Below, piece after piece: positions 25,862 to 34,667 of a DNA stretch of 64,000 nt. The notes under the pieces were generated by a model, which had not been told where the DNA came from, made no database searches, and saw only the letters and a program-made list of their open reading frames with translations. The stretch is from NCBI RefSeq assembly GCF_001442755.1, contig NZ_CP006370.1, positions 247,484-311,483 on the forward strand, given 5' to 3'. Made by a program: the position numbers and the translations under genes. The stretch is from Aureimonas sp. AU20. Its GTDB lineage: Bacteria; Pseudomonadota; Alphaproteobacteria; Rhizobiales; Rhizobiaceae. Within the stretch, counting starts at the first letter, position 1; the number at the start of each line of letters is the position of its first letter.

Positions 25862-28199
25862 TCCCGCCGCCGTCATGAACCTGCCGCGACGCGACGCGGG
25901 CGACAAGCTGCGCGGGCGCACGAAATACACGATCGACCGCGTGCGGCCGGACACGCTCCACGCAGCCCTGCTGCGCGCCGAGGTGCCGGCGGGCCGGATC
26001 GTCCGGCTCGACGTTTCGGCCGCTCTTGCGATGCCCGGCGTGCGCGCCGTCGCCACGGGGCGCGACGCGCCGGGCCTTTACGGCATCGGCATCGCCGATC
26101 ATCCGCTTCTGGCCGTCGATGCGATCCGCTACCACGGCGAGCCGATCGCCGCCGTTGCCGCCGAAACGCCGGAGGCGGCCCGCGCGGCGATGAGGGCGAT
26201 CGTCCTTGAGATCGAGCCGCTTGTCCCTGTCCTGACCATGGCCGAGGCCCTGGCCCCCGGCGCGCCGCTCGTCCACGAGCACTGGCGCGACTACGACGTG
26301 CTGACGGAAGGCGCGGCACGCTCGGGCAACGTCGCCTGGGAGGCCCGCACCAGCCGGGGCGATGTCGAGGCGGCTTTCGCGCGGGGCGACGTGAAGGTGA
26401 TCGTAAGCCGCTTCGTGGTGGGGCGGCAGAGCCACGTTCCCTTCGAGCCGCGCGTGGCGATCGGCGCCTGGGAGGACGGGCGCGCCCATATCCAGACCTC
26501 GACGCAGGTGCCCTGGACCGTGCGCGGCGTCACCGGCCGGGCGCTGGGCCTCGCGCCCGGTCAGGTGCGTGTCACCGTTCCCCCCGTCGGCGGCGGCTTC
26601 GGGCTGAAGTTCGACGCGACCATCGAGCCGATCACGGCGCTTCTGGCGAGGATGAGCGGGCGCAGCGTCGTCCTTGAGAATTCGCGGCAGGAGGAGATGG
26701 CGACGTGCCTGTGCCGCGAGAACGCCGAGATCGTGATCCGCTCGGCGGTGACGGCGGACGGCGAGATCGTCGGTCGCGAGGCCGTGGTGCTGATGGACTG
26801 CGGCGCCTATGGCGGCGAACAGGTGTTCCTGACCACGATGACGGCGCACACGCTCGGCGGCAACTACCGCGTCGGCGCCATGCGTCTCGTCAGCCGCGCG
26901 GTCTACACCAACACCCCGCCCAACGGCGCCTTCCGCGCCTGCAACGGCGTCTACAACACGTTCGCCCTGGAGCGGCACACCGACGAGATCTGCGACGCGC
27001 TCGGGCTGGACCCCCTCGCCTTCCGCAAGCGCAACGTGGCGGGCGACGGCGATCTCGGCGCCACCGGCCAGCGTTTCGACAGCGACGTCCTCGCCCCCAT
27101 GATCGACCGGATGGAGGCGCTGCGCGCCAGGACGGGCACGATGGAGGCCGGGGCCGACGGCCGTCTCTACGGCATGGCCACGGTGGTCGGCACCTGGTTC
27201 GTCTTCACCGGCCCCTCGGCCGCCACGGTGCACCTGAACGCCGATGGCGGCGCGGTGCTCGTCACCTCCGGCGTCGAGATCGGATCGGGCACCATGGTCC
27301 AGGCCCTGCCGCAGATCGTGGCGGGCGAACTCGGCCTCGATCCCGCGAGCGTGGTGGTGCGCGAAGCCGACACGGACGCGGCCGGCCTCGATGTCGGCGT
27401 CGGCGGCGGGCGCACCACGGTCTCGATCGGGGCCGCCAGCGTCTCGGCCTGCGTCGAGGTGCGCGAGAAGCTTCTGAAGAGCGCGGCCGAGATGCTTCAG
27501 ACCCGGCCGGAGGATCTCGTCCTCACCAAGGGCCGCGTCGAGATCGGCGGGCGGCCGGGCTCCGGCACCACGATCGCGGCCGTCGTCCAGCACGCGCACT
27601 GGACCACCGGCCCGATCAGCGGCTCGGGCGCGTTCACGGCGGCGGGAACGCCGGCCATGTCCGGCTGCGCCATGGGCCATTTCATCGACGCGCTCGATAT
27701 TCCCGTCTTCGTGGTGCACGAGGCCGAGGTCGCGGTGGACCCCGATACCGGCCATGTCGAGGTGCTGGCCTATCGCGTGGTGCAGGATGTCGGCCGCGCG
27801 CTCAACCCGCGCGCCATTCTCGGCCAGATCCAGGGCGGCGTCGTGCAGGGGCTGGGCTACGCGCTGCACGAGGAGGTGACGATCACGAAGGACGGTCGCA
27901 TCGCGCAGGACGGTTTCGAGACCTACCGCGTGCCACTGGCGGGCGACGCCGTGCCGGTCGCCGTCGATCTCTTCGAGGGCGCGCCCTCGATCGGGCCGCT
28001 CGGCACGAAGGGCGCTGGCGAGGTGCCGATCCTGGGCGTTGGAGCGGCGATCGCCTGCGCGGTCGCGCGCGCCATCGGCAAGCCCGTCCACCGGCTGCCG
28101 CTGACGCCGCCCCGCGTGCTTCGCCTTCTCCACGATCGCGAGCCGAAGCCGGAGCTGAACCACATCGCCGCCGACTTCTCGGCCAATATCCTGGCTTGA
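25854..28199 (+). CDS. molybdopterin-binding catalytic subunit of molybdenum hydroxylase
   Basis: A 781-residue catalytic subunit of the xanthine oxidase family, hydroxylating a carbon next to a ring or carbonyl nitrogen with water as oxygen source. Ald_Xan_dh_C covers about residues 15-125; the Mo-cofactor region begins at PPVGGGFGLKFD (near 245) and continues with NGAFRACNGVYNTFALERH (near 359), where other families carry CoxL- or Xdh-specific loops. The catalytic Glu is in GTKGAGEVPILG (near 719). It lacks the CoxL AYRCSFR active-site loop, so it is not a CO dehydrogenase. The neighbours suggest an N-heterocycle or cyclic amide substrate. No XdhC-type chaperone gene is seen nearby. Confidence 0.92.
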   Translation: MSDPAAVMNLPRRDAGDKLRGRTKYTIDRVRPDTLHAALLRAEVPAGRIVRLDVSAALAMPGVRAVATGRDAPGLYGIGIADHPLLAVDAIRYHGEPIAAVAAETPEAARAAMRAIVLEIEPLVPVLTMAEALAPGAPLVHEHWRDYDVLTEGAARSGNVAWEARTSRGDVEAAFARGDVKVIVSRFVVGRQSHVPFEPRVAIGAWEDGRAHIQTSTQVPWTVRGVTGRALGLAPGQVRVTVPPVGGGFGLKFDATIEPITALLARMSGRSVVLENSRQEEMATCLCRENAEIVIRSAVTADGEIVGREAVVLMDCGAYGGEQVFLTTMTAHTLGGNYRVGAMRLVSRAVYTNTPPNGAFRACNGVYNTFALERHTDEICDALGLDPLAFRKRNVAGDGDLGATGQRFDSDVLAPMIDRMEALRARTGTMEAGADGRLYGMATVVGTWFVFTGPSAATVHLNADGGAVLVTSGVEIGSGTMVQALPQIVAGELGLDPASVVVREADTDAAGLDVGVGGGRTTVSIGAASVSACVEVREKLLKSAAEMLQTRPEDLVLTKGRVEIGGRPGSGTTIAAVVQHAHWTTGPISGSGAFTAAGTPAMSGCAMGHFIDALDIPVFVVHEAEVAVDPDTGHVEVLAYRVVQDVGRALNPRAILGQIQGGVVQGLGYALHEEVTITKDGRIAQDGFETYRVPLAGDAVPVAVDLFEGAPSIGPLGTKGAGEVPILGVGAAIACAVARAIGKPVHRLPLTPPRVLRLLHDREPKPELNHIAADFSANILA

Positions 28200-28228
28200 G
28201 AAGCCATCACGGAAAGAGCCTGCCCGAC

Positions 28229-28948
28229 ATGGTCACCCTGAACTGCGACATGGGCGAAAGCTACGGCAACTGGCGCTTCGGCGACGACGAGGGGATCATG
28301 CCCCGGATCGACTGCGCCAACATCGCCTGCGGCTTTCACGCGTCCGACCCGATGACCATGCTGCGGACGGTTCGCCTCGCGCTCTCGCTCGGCAAGCGCG
28401 TCGGCGCCCATCCGTCGTTGCCCGACCGCGAGGGTTTCGGCCGGCGCGAGATGAAGCTCCAGCCCGAAGAGCTCACCGCCGCCTTCCTGTACCAGATCGG
28501 GGCGCTCACCGGCATCCTGGCCGCCGAAGGCGGGACGCTGTCGCATGTGAAGCCGCACGGGATCATCTACGGCATGGCCGCGCGCGACATCGAGACCGCG
28601 CGGGCCATCGCACGCGCCGTCCAACCCTTCGGCGTGCCGCTCTTCGGCCTGGCGGGAACCGCGCATGAGACGGCGGCGGCGGAACTCGGCGTCGCCTTCG
28701 AGGGCGAGTTCTTTCCCGACCTCGCCTATGGGCCGGATGGCGGGCTTCTGATCCCCCGGGTGCAGAGCGAGATCGATCTCGCTCTCGTCGAAAGGCGGAT
28801 GCGCCGGGCCCTTGCGGAGGGGCAGCTCGAAACGTCGGACGGAACCCTGCGGCCGGTCCGCTTCGAGACCGTCTGCATGCATTCCGATCCGCCCAACGCC
28901 CGCGCCGTGGCCGCCGTCCTGCGGGAGGTGATCGATGCGCATGCTTGA
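28229..28948 (+). CDS. LamB/YcsF family protein (PxpA-like), copy 1
   Basis: A 239-residue protein of the family that includes 5-oxoprolinase subunit A. The conserved metal/active-site patterns are LNCDMGESYG at the N terminus, IACGFHASDP, GAHPSLPDREGFGRREM, HVKPHG and CMHSDPPNA near the end. Start ATG 28229 gives the normal family start. In E. coli PxpA works with PxpB and PxpC to cleave 5-oxoproline with ATP. Here the PxpBC-like genes are 7 kb away in the opposing operon, together with a second PxpA. Why this copy sits with the molybdenum hydroxylase and aminotransferase genes is unexplained. Confidence 0.9.
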   Translation: MVTLNCDMGESYGNWRFGDDEGIMPRIDCANIACGFHASDPMTMLRTVRLALSLGKRVGAHPSLPDREGFGRREMKLQPEELTAAFLYQIGALTGILAAEGGTLSHVKPHGIIYGMAARDIETARAIARAVQPFGVPLFGLAGTAHETAAAELGVAFEGEFFPDLAYGPDGGLLIPRVQSEIDLALVERRMRRALAEGQLETSDGTLRPVRFETVCMHSDPPNARAVAAVLREVIDAHA

Positions 28949-29074
28949 GAAATCGAGAGAACGGGTGCGGCCCCGGTGGTCCGATCGGCCGCCGATCCCG
29001 TCCGCGCCTTTCCAGACGACGCCGTTCCGCAAGGCGTCGACCTCCATTCCTTGCCTCCAAACCCGGTGACAATC

Positions 29075-30457
29075 ATGGACACGCTTTCCAACTCGCTGGC
29101 TGCGGCCGATATCGCCCACACGCTGCACCCGAACACCAACCTGCGCGCGCACGAGACGAACGGCCCGCTGGTCATGGCGCGGGGCGAGGGCATCCGCGTC
29201 TATGACGATCGCGGCAAGGAATATATCGAGGGGCTGGCCGGGCTCTGGTCGGTCGGCGTCGGCTTTTCCGAAAAGCGCCTGGCGGACGCGGCCTATCAGC
29301 AGATGCTGAAGCTGCCCTACTACCACACGTTCACCTCCAAATCGAACGAGCCCTCGATCCGCCTCGCCGAGAAACTCGCCGAGATGACGCCCGAGCCCCT
29401 GACCCGCGCCTTCTTCACCTCCTCCGGCTCGGAGGCCAACGACACGATCGTCAAGATGGTCTGGTATCGCTCGAACGCGATGGGCAAGCCCGAGAAGAAG
29501 AAGTTCCTCGCCCGCACCAAGGCCTATCACGGCATCACCATCGCCTCCGGCTCGCTCACGGGCCTGCCCACCAACCATCGCGACTTCGACCTGCCGGCGA
29601 TCCCGGTGCGCCATCTCACCTGCCCGCATTTCTACCGCTTCGGAATGGAGGGCGAGAGCGAGGCCGAGTTCACCGCCCGGCTTCTGCGCGAGCTCGAGGA
29701 CGTCATCGCGCAGGAAGGCGCCGAGACGATCGCCGCCTTCATCGGCGAGCCGCTGATGGCGGCGGGCGGCGTCATGCCGCCGCCGGCCGGCTATTGGGAG
29801 GGCGTCGAGCGCATCTGCCGGGCCAACGACATCCTCCTCGTCTCGGACGAGGTGATCTGCGGCTTCGGCCGGCTCGGCACGCCCTTCGGCTGCCAGAAAT
29901 ACGGGTTCACGCCCGACATCATGACGCTGTCGAAGCAGATCACCTCCTCCTACATGCCGCTCGCCGCCGTCATGCTGTCGGAGGCGGTCTATGCGCCGAT
30001 CGCGGACAACTCGGCCCGGCTCGGCGTGTTCGGCCACGGCTTCACCGCGTCCGGCCATCCGGTCGCCACCGCCGTCGCGCTGGAGAACATCGCGATCATC
30101 GAGGAGCGTGATCTGATGGGCAACGCGGCGCGGCTGGAACAGCCGTTCCAAGCGGGGCTCCGGAGCTTCGCCGATCACCCGCTGGTGGGCGAGGTGCGGG
30201 GCGCGGGGCTGATCGGGGCGCTAGAGCTGGTGGCCGACAAGGCGACGAAGCGCCCCTTCGAGAAGGCCGGCCGGGCCGGACAGATCGCCGCCGCGATCGG
30301 CCACGAGGAAGGGCTGATCTTCCGCTCCATCGGCGACCAACTGGCGCTTTGCCCGCCGATGATCGTCACGCAAGAGGATGTCGGCGAGATCATGACCCGC
30401 CTCGGCCGCACGTTGGAGCGCCTGACCGGAGCCGTCGCGGCGGAGGGGCTGCTATGA
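29075..30457 (+). CDS. class III PLP-dependent aminotransferase
   Basis: A 460-residue aminotransferase of the omega-amino acid/beta-alanine-pyruvate type. SSGSEANDT is the PLP-phosphate motif, LLVSDEVICGFGRLG holds the Asp that binds the pyridine nitrogen, and the Schiff-base Lys is in TLSKQITSSYMPL (near residue 286). Family members move the amino group from omega-amino acids or diamines to pyruvate or 2-oxoglutarate. After ring opening of a lactam such an enzyme would deaminate the resulting amino acid. ATG 29075 is chosen by family length; the frame is open about 33 codons upstream. Confidence 0.92.
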   Translation: MDTLSNSLAAADIAHTLHPNTNLRAHETNGPLVMARGEGIRVYDDRGKEYIEGLAGLWSVGVGFSEKRLADAAYQQMLKLPYYHTFTSKSNEPSIRLAEKLAEMTPEPLTRAFFTSSGSEANDTIVKMVWYRSNAMGKPEKKKFLARTKAYHGITIASGSLTGLPTNHRDFDLPAIPVRHLTCPHFYRFGMEGESEAEFTARLLRELEDVIAQEGAETIAAFIGEPLMAAGGVMPPPAGYWEGVERICRANDILLVSDEVICGFGRLGTPFGCQKYGFTPDIMTLSKQITSSYMPLAAVMLSEAVYAPIADNSARLGVFGHGFTASGHPVATAVALENIAIIEERDLMGNAARLEQPFQAGLRSFADHPLVGEVRGAGLIGALELVADKATKRPFEKAGRAGQIAAAIGHEEGLIFRSIGDQLALCPPMIVTQEDVGEIMTRLGRTLERLTGAVAAEGLL

Positions 30458-31119
30458 CGCGGGCGAAGGCCGAGCCCGTCGTCCACATCGACGACGGGCG
30501 GTTCCGCGTCACGGAATGGCGGTTCCAGCCGGGGGCGGAAACCGGGTGGCATATCCACGGGCACGACTACGTCATCGTGCCGCTCACCGACGGAAGGCTG
30601 GACCTCGGCCTGCCCGATGGCGGCTCGGCGCAGGCGAGCTTGAGCCAGGGCGTGCCCTATTCCCGGCGCACGGGCGTCGCGCACAACGTCGTCAACGGCG
30701 GCGAGGCGCCGCTCGCCTTCCTGGAGGTGGAAGTGGTGGAGAGCGACCTCTCCGCCCGCCGCCTCGCCACGCTCGATCGCTTCCTCGCGGCCTGGAACGG
30801 GCGCGATGTCGACACGCTGATGGACTGCATGGCCGAGACCTGCGCCTTCCAAGCGTCCAGCGGGCTTGGTGCGGAGGGCGCCCGGCACGAAGGGCGCGAG
30901 GCGGTGCGCGCCGCCTATGCCGCCCTGTTCGAAGCCTTTCCCGAGGCCGCCTGGACACGGGGCAAGCACGTGGTGTCGGGCGACACGGGCCTGTCGTCCT
31001 GGCGCTTCGTCGGCACCTCGCGGGATGGGCGCGGGATCGAGGTCGACGGCTGCGACATCTTCGGCTTCGACGGCGATCTGATCGCGCTGAAGGATTCCTA
31101 TCGCAAGAACCGGAGCTGA
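30454..31119 (+). CDS. cupin - SnoaL-like (NTF2 fold) fusion protein
   Basis: A 221-residue two-domain protein. Residues 1-90 are a cupin: PGAETGWHIHGHDYVIVPL supplies the His-rich metal motif 1 and GVAHNVVNGGEAPLAFLEVEV motif 2. Residues about 95-215 form a SnoaL-like/NTF2 domain (TLDRFLAAWNGRDVDTLMDCMAE ... FVGTSRDGRGIEVDGCDIFGFDGDLIALKDSY). Neither half identifies a reaction; together they could be an isomerase, dioxygenase-like or binding protein for a pathway intermediate. Overlaps the aminotransferase stop by four bases, so it belongs to the same operon, which ends at the terminator just downstream. Confidence 0.82.
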   Translation: MTRAKAEPVVHIDDGRFRVTEWRFQPGAETGWHIHGHDYVIVPLTDGRLDLGLPDGGSAQASLSQGVPYSRRTGVAHNVVNGGEAPLAFLEVEVVESDLSARRLATLDRFLAAWNGRDVDTLMDCMAETCAFQASSGLGAEGARHEGREAVRAAYAALFEAFPEAAWTRGKHVVSGDTGLSSWRFVGTSRDGRGIEVDGCDIFGFDGDLIALKDSYRKNRS

Positions 31120-31143
31120 CGGCCGGCACCGACCATGTCGCAA

Positions 31144-31180
31144 AGAAGGGCCCGGCCGCACGACGCGGCCGGGCCCTTCT
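31144..31180. terminator. strong bidirectional intrinsic terminator between convergent operons
   Basis: A perfect 16-bp stem: AGAAGGGCCCGGCCGC (31144-31159), loop ACGAC, then its exact complement (31165-31180), followed on the + strand by CGTTTT and on the - strand by TTTG. It separates the rightward hyu/molybdenum operon from the leftward Liv/Pxp gene set. Confidence 0.92.
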
Positions 31181-31226
31181 CGTTTTCCGGTAAAGCGAAG
31201 CGCCGCGCGAACGCGGCGCCCTTTCC

Positions 31227-32420
31227 TTACTTCATGATCGCGTCCATCGGAACGGGCTCGGACAGCGTCCACTTGCCGACGACGCCCGGCTTGCCCTTCT
31301 CGACGTCCACCACGAGATAGGTCGCGTTGTTCTGGTGGTGCAGCTCGGACGTGAAGGTGCGCGGGCCGAAGAGCGTCGGCTCGGCCTTCATCTTCTCCAG
31401 CTCGGCCACCACGGCCTCGGCGTCGGTCGTGCCGGCGCGCTGCACGGCCTTGGCCCAGACGTCCACCATCACGTAGCCGGGATAGGCATACTGGCTGGAG
31501 GGGTCGGCACCGGTCTTCTGCTTGAACGCGGCGTTGAAGGTCTTCACGTCCGGGTTCGGATCGTCGCCGTAGATCGAGCCCTGAACCGGAATGAAGAAGT
31601 TCGACAGGTCCGGCACGGCCGGCAGCCAGTAGCTGCCGTCCATGCCCGAACCGGTCAGGATCATCGAGTTGATGCCGGCGGCGCGGATCTGCTTCACCGC
31701 CGAGACGCCGCCCGGCATCATGGTGCAGAGCATGATCGCGTCGGGCTCCTTGGGCAGCGACTTGATGCGGGTGATCTGCGCGGCGATCGAGGCGTCCTCG
31801 TTCTTGAACGTGTCCTCGCCGACGAGCTTGGCCCCTTGCGCCTCCAGCTTCGGCATCATCCAGTCGAAGCCGTCGCAGATGCCCTTGTTGTAGACGGTCC
31901 AGGTGTCGAGGAGCTTGTAGAACTCTTTGGCGCCCTTCTCCTTGAAGGCCCATTCCGACATGGCCGCGCCCTGCACCGGCGCCAGAACCGAGGCCGAGAA
32001 GGACAGCGGGCCGACGCCCTGGATGCCGGCCTTGACGGATTCGGCGCAGAGGAAGAACGAGACCTTGCTGGCATCCTCGGCGGCCAGCGCGGCCGGCGAG
32101 CCGAAGTCGTAGTCGCAGGACACGACCACGAGGTCGGCGCCCTCGTCGATCACGGTGAGGCCGGCCTTGGCCCCTTCCGCGCGGTCGGATTTGGTGTCGG
32201 CCTTGACCACCTCGATCTGCTTGCCGAGGAGGCCGCCGGCCTTGTTGATCTCGTCGATGCGGATCAGGGCGGCGTCGGTCGCGGGCTTGTCATAGGCCTC
32301 CATGAAGCCCGACTCCGCCGTGGCGAAGCCGATCTTGATCGTGCCGTCGTCCGCAAAGGCGGGGACCGTGAGGGCCACCGAGGCGAGGGCCGCTGCGACA
32401 AGGTGCTTTGTCTTTGTCAT
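31227..32420 (-). CDS. branched-chain amino acid-type ABC transporter substrate-binding protein
   Basis: A 397-residue periplasmic Peripla_BP_6 protein (LivK/UrtA/AmiC-like). A Sec signal peptide MTKTKHLVAAALASVALTVP ends at AFAD; the mature part starts DGTIKIGFATAESGFMEAYD. The binding domain has GLLGKQIEVVKADTKSD and SYWLPAVPDL. Ribosome site AAAGGAG precedes ATG 32420. The permease and ATPase genes lie upstream on the same strand with a 245-bp gap, in which an internal promoter is possible. The Liv-type family also transports urea, amides and aromatic compounds, so the ligand need not be an amino acid. Confidence 0.93.
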   Translation of the reverse strand: MTKTKHLVAAALASVALTVPAFADDGTIKIGFATAESGFMEAYDKPATDAALIRIDEINKAGGLLGKQIEVVKADTKSDRAEGAKAGLTVIDEGADLVVVSCDYDFGSPAALAAEDASKVSFFLCAESVKAGIQGVGPLSFSASVLAPVQGAAMSEWAFKEKGAKEFYKLLDTWTVYNKGICDGFDWMMPKLEAQGAKLVGEDTFKNEDASIAAQITRIKSLPKEPDAIMLCTMMPGGVSAVKQIRAAGINSMILTGSGMDGSYWLPAVPDLSNFFIPVQGSIYGDDPNPDVKTFNAAFKQKTGADPSSQYAYPGYVMVDVWAKAVQRAGTTDAEAVVAELEKMKAEPTLFGPRTFTSELHHQNNATYLVVDVEKGKPGVVGKWTLSEPVPMDAIMK

Positions 32421-32665
32421 GCACGTCTCCTTTGCTGGACCGCGCGGGCGTCATGCCGGCGGGATCTGAGAGCCAGTTCGACAACTCGGCGGCGAAGGGC
32501 CGTCGAGCGATTTTTCGACGCTCACGAGGCGTCAAACGCAGCCGATGCGAGGGCGCATCGGCGAGGGTCCGACAAGGACGGGCGAGACCCGTGGCTCGCC
32601 CTCGGCAACGAAGTGACGGCGGGAAAGCGCCGACGGACCTGCCCGACCGGGTTGTCAAACAGGCT

Positions 32666-33754
32666 CTAAGCGTTGCGGGACTTTCGAAAGAGCGTGATCT
32701 CGCTTCGCCCGAAAAGGCCGGCCGGGCGAAGCGCGAGGATCACGATCATGATGACGCCGAGGGCGATTTCCTGGAGGCCCTTCGGCAGGGCGATCTGGGC
32801 GCCGCCGATCGAGACGCCCGCCTCGAACCAGCGCAGGATCTGGATCAGGGCGGACAGGATCACGGTGCCGAGAACGGCCCCGGTCAGGCTGTTCATGCCG
32901 CCGACGACGAGCATCGAGAGCGTGATGAAGGTGAGGCCGAGATAGAACGTATCGGGCGTGACGACGCCGACCGAATGGGCCATCAGCGCACCGCCGAGCC
33001 CCATGACCGCGCCCGAGATCGTGAAGGCGACGAGGCGCTCGCGCGGGATGTCGATGCCCGATGCGCTCGCCGCCGTCGGCTCGTCGCGCGCGGCGCGAAG
33101 CGCCAGCCCGGCGCGCGAGATGGCGTGGACCCAGGCGATGAAGACGGCGATGACGGCGCCGATCAGATAGGGCCAGAGGGTGCGCACGATCGGGATGCCG
33201 ACCACCGAGGACGTGCCGCCCGTCACCGAATCCCAGTTGGCATAGACCGTGTTGATCATCGCCAGCACCGCGAAGGTCGCGATCGAGGCGGCGATGCCCG
33301 ACAGCCGCATCAGGACGCGCCCGAAGACCAGCGCGGCCAGCCCCGCGAACACAGCGGCGAGAACGGCCGCCTGCCAATAGGGAAGGCGCGCCGACAGGAT
33401 AAGATGAGGCAGGCCCGGCAGCGCGCTCGCCTTCATCACCGGATTGATGGTCAGCCAGGCCGCCATGTAGCCGCCGAGGCACGCGAAGCCGACATGGCCG
33501 AAGGACAGGACGCCCGAATTGCCGATGAAGATGTAGAGGCCGACCACGAAGATGACGCGCACGAAGACGTCGATCACCGTCTGGTTGAAGGGGCGCGACC
33601 CCGTCGCCACCGTGACGGCGGCGATCGCGATCAGGATCAGCGACAGAAGGATGGGGGTCAGGATCGTGCGCCGGGCGAGCGTGAAGCGGGCCGGCTTGCG
33701 CGCCCCGGTGGGGGAGGCGGCGGCGAGGGCGAGCGAGGCGGAGGGCGTGGTCAT
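32666..33754 (-). CDS. branched-chain amino acid-type ABC permease (LivM-like)
   Basis: A 362-residue inner-membrane permease of the BPD_transp_2 family. GNSGVLSFGHVGFACLGGYMAAWL is the LivM signature, and RAARDEPTAASASGID is the cytoplasmic coupling loop. The start at 33754 gives a normal cytoplasmic N terminus; the open frame upstream overlaps the neighbouring permease gene. Five bases separate it from the LivH-like gene upstream. Confidence 0.93.
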   Translation of the reverse strand: MTTPSASLALAAASPTGARKPARFTLARRTILTPILLSLILIAIAAVTVATGSRPFNQTVIDVFVRVIFVVGLYIFIGNSGVLSFGHVGFACLGGYMAAWLTINPVMKASALPGLPHLILSARLPYWQAAVLAAVFAGLAALVFGRVLMRLSGIAASIATFAVLAMINTVYANWDSVTGGTSSVVGIPIVRTLWPYLIGAVIAVFIAWVHAISRAGLALRAARDEPTAASASGIDIPRERLVAFTISGAVMGLGGALMAHSVGVVTPDTFYLGLTFITLSMLVVGGMNSLTGAVLGTVILSALIQILRWFEAGVSIGGAQIALPKGLQEIALGVIMIVILALRPAGLFGRSEITLFRKSRNA

Positions 33755-33759
33755 CGGAA

Positions 33760-34665
33760 TCAGACCCTTTCCTTGGTGCCGCGCGCGGCGATCAGGCCTT
33801 GCGGGCGGAACAGGAGGACGAGGATGACGGCGGCGTAGACAAAGGCGTCGCGGAAGGCGCGCGCGTCGAGCGGCAGCGCGACCTGCATGACGACGGAGGC
33901 GGCGCCGAGCAGGAAGCCGGCGAGCACGGCGCCGGCCAGACTCCCAAGACCGCCGATCACGGTGGCGATGAAGGCCATCAGCATGAGCGAGGCGCCCATC
34001 TGGATGTCCACCGTGCCGGTCTGGCTGCCGAAGATCAGGCCGATCGCCGCCGCCAGCGCACCCGACAGGGCGAAGGCGCCCATGATCACGCGGTTGGCCT
34101 TCACGCCCAGCATGCGCGCCATCGAGAAGTTCTCGGCGGCCGCGCGCATTTCCAGACCGAAGCGCGTGCGGCGCAGGAACAGGGTCAGCGCGACCAGAAT
34201 GACGAGCGTCGCGAGGATCGTGATCAGCTGGAGGAGCGGCAGGCGCGCACCCAGGATCTCGACCGGCTGCGACAGGCCGGGCAGCAGCGAGATCGACTTC
34301 GGCCGGCTCGTGAAGAGCATGAGCAGGAAGTAGCGGATCACGAAGCCGAGCGCGAAGGAGGCGATCATCATCGTGGCGGGGCTGGCGTGCCGGAAGCGCC
34401 GGAAGACCACGATCTCGCACAGGACCGAAAGCCCGGCGCCGACGAGGAGCACGAAAGGCACCAGGAGATACCAGGGGAGCTGCCCGGCGAAGACGATCGC
34501 CATCGCGTCGGTCGAGGGCCAGAGGAGCGCGAAGATCGAGAAGGCGATCACGTCGCCATGGGCGAAGTTGACGAGGCGCATGACGCCGAAGATCAGCGCG
34601 ATGCCGAGGGCGCCGAGCGCGTAGAGGGAGCCGAGCGAGAGCGCGTCGAAGACGACCTGCAGCAT
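33760..34665 (-). CDS. branched-chain amino acid-type ABC permease (LivH-like)
   Basis: A 301-residue inner-membrane permease. The N terminus LSLGSLYALGALGIALIFGVMRLVNFAHGD is typical of LivH, as is the loop RAAAENFSMARMLGV. It pairs with the LivM-like permease encoded next. It starts two bases after the LivF-like stop, within the operon livG-livF-livH-livM. Confidence 0.94.
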   Translation of the reverse strand: MLQVVFDALSLGSLYALGALGIALIFGVMRLVNFAHGDVIAFSIFALLWPSTDAMAIVFAGQLPWYLLVPFVLLVGAGLSVLCEIVVFRRFRHASPATMMIASFALGFVIRYFLLMLFTSRPKSISLLPGLSQPVEILGARLPLLQLITILATLVILVALTLFLRRTRFGLEMRAAAENFSMARMLGVKANRVIMGAFALSGALAAAIGLIFGSQTGTVDIQMGASLMLMAFIATVIGGLGSLAGAVLAGFLLGAASVVMQVALPLDARAFRDAFVYAAVILVLLFRPQGLIAARGTKERV

Positions 34666-34667
34666 GT

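Noticed and set aside
27923..30178. Open frame of 751 codons on the minus strand
   Set aside because: Antisense shadow of the Mo subunit, PxpA-like and aminotransferase genes, with no domain-like sequence.
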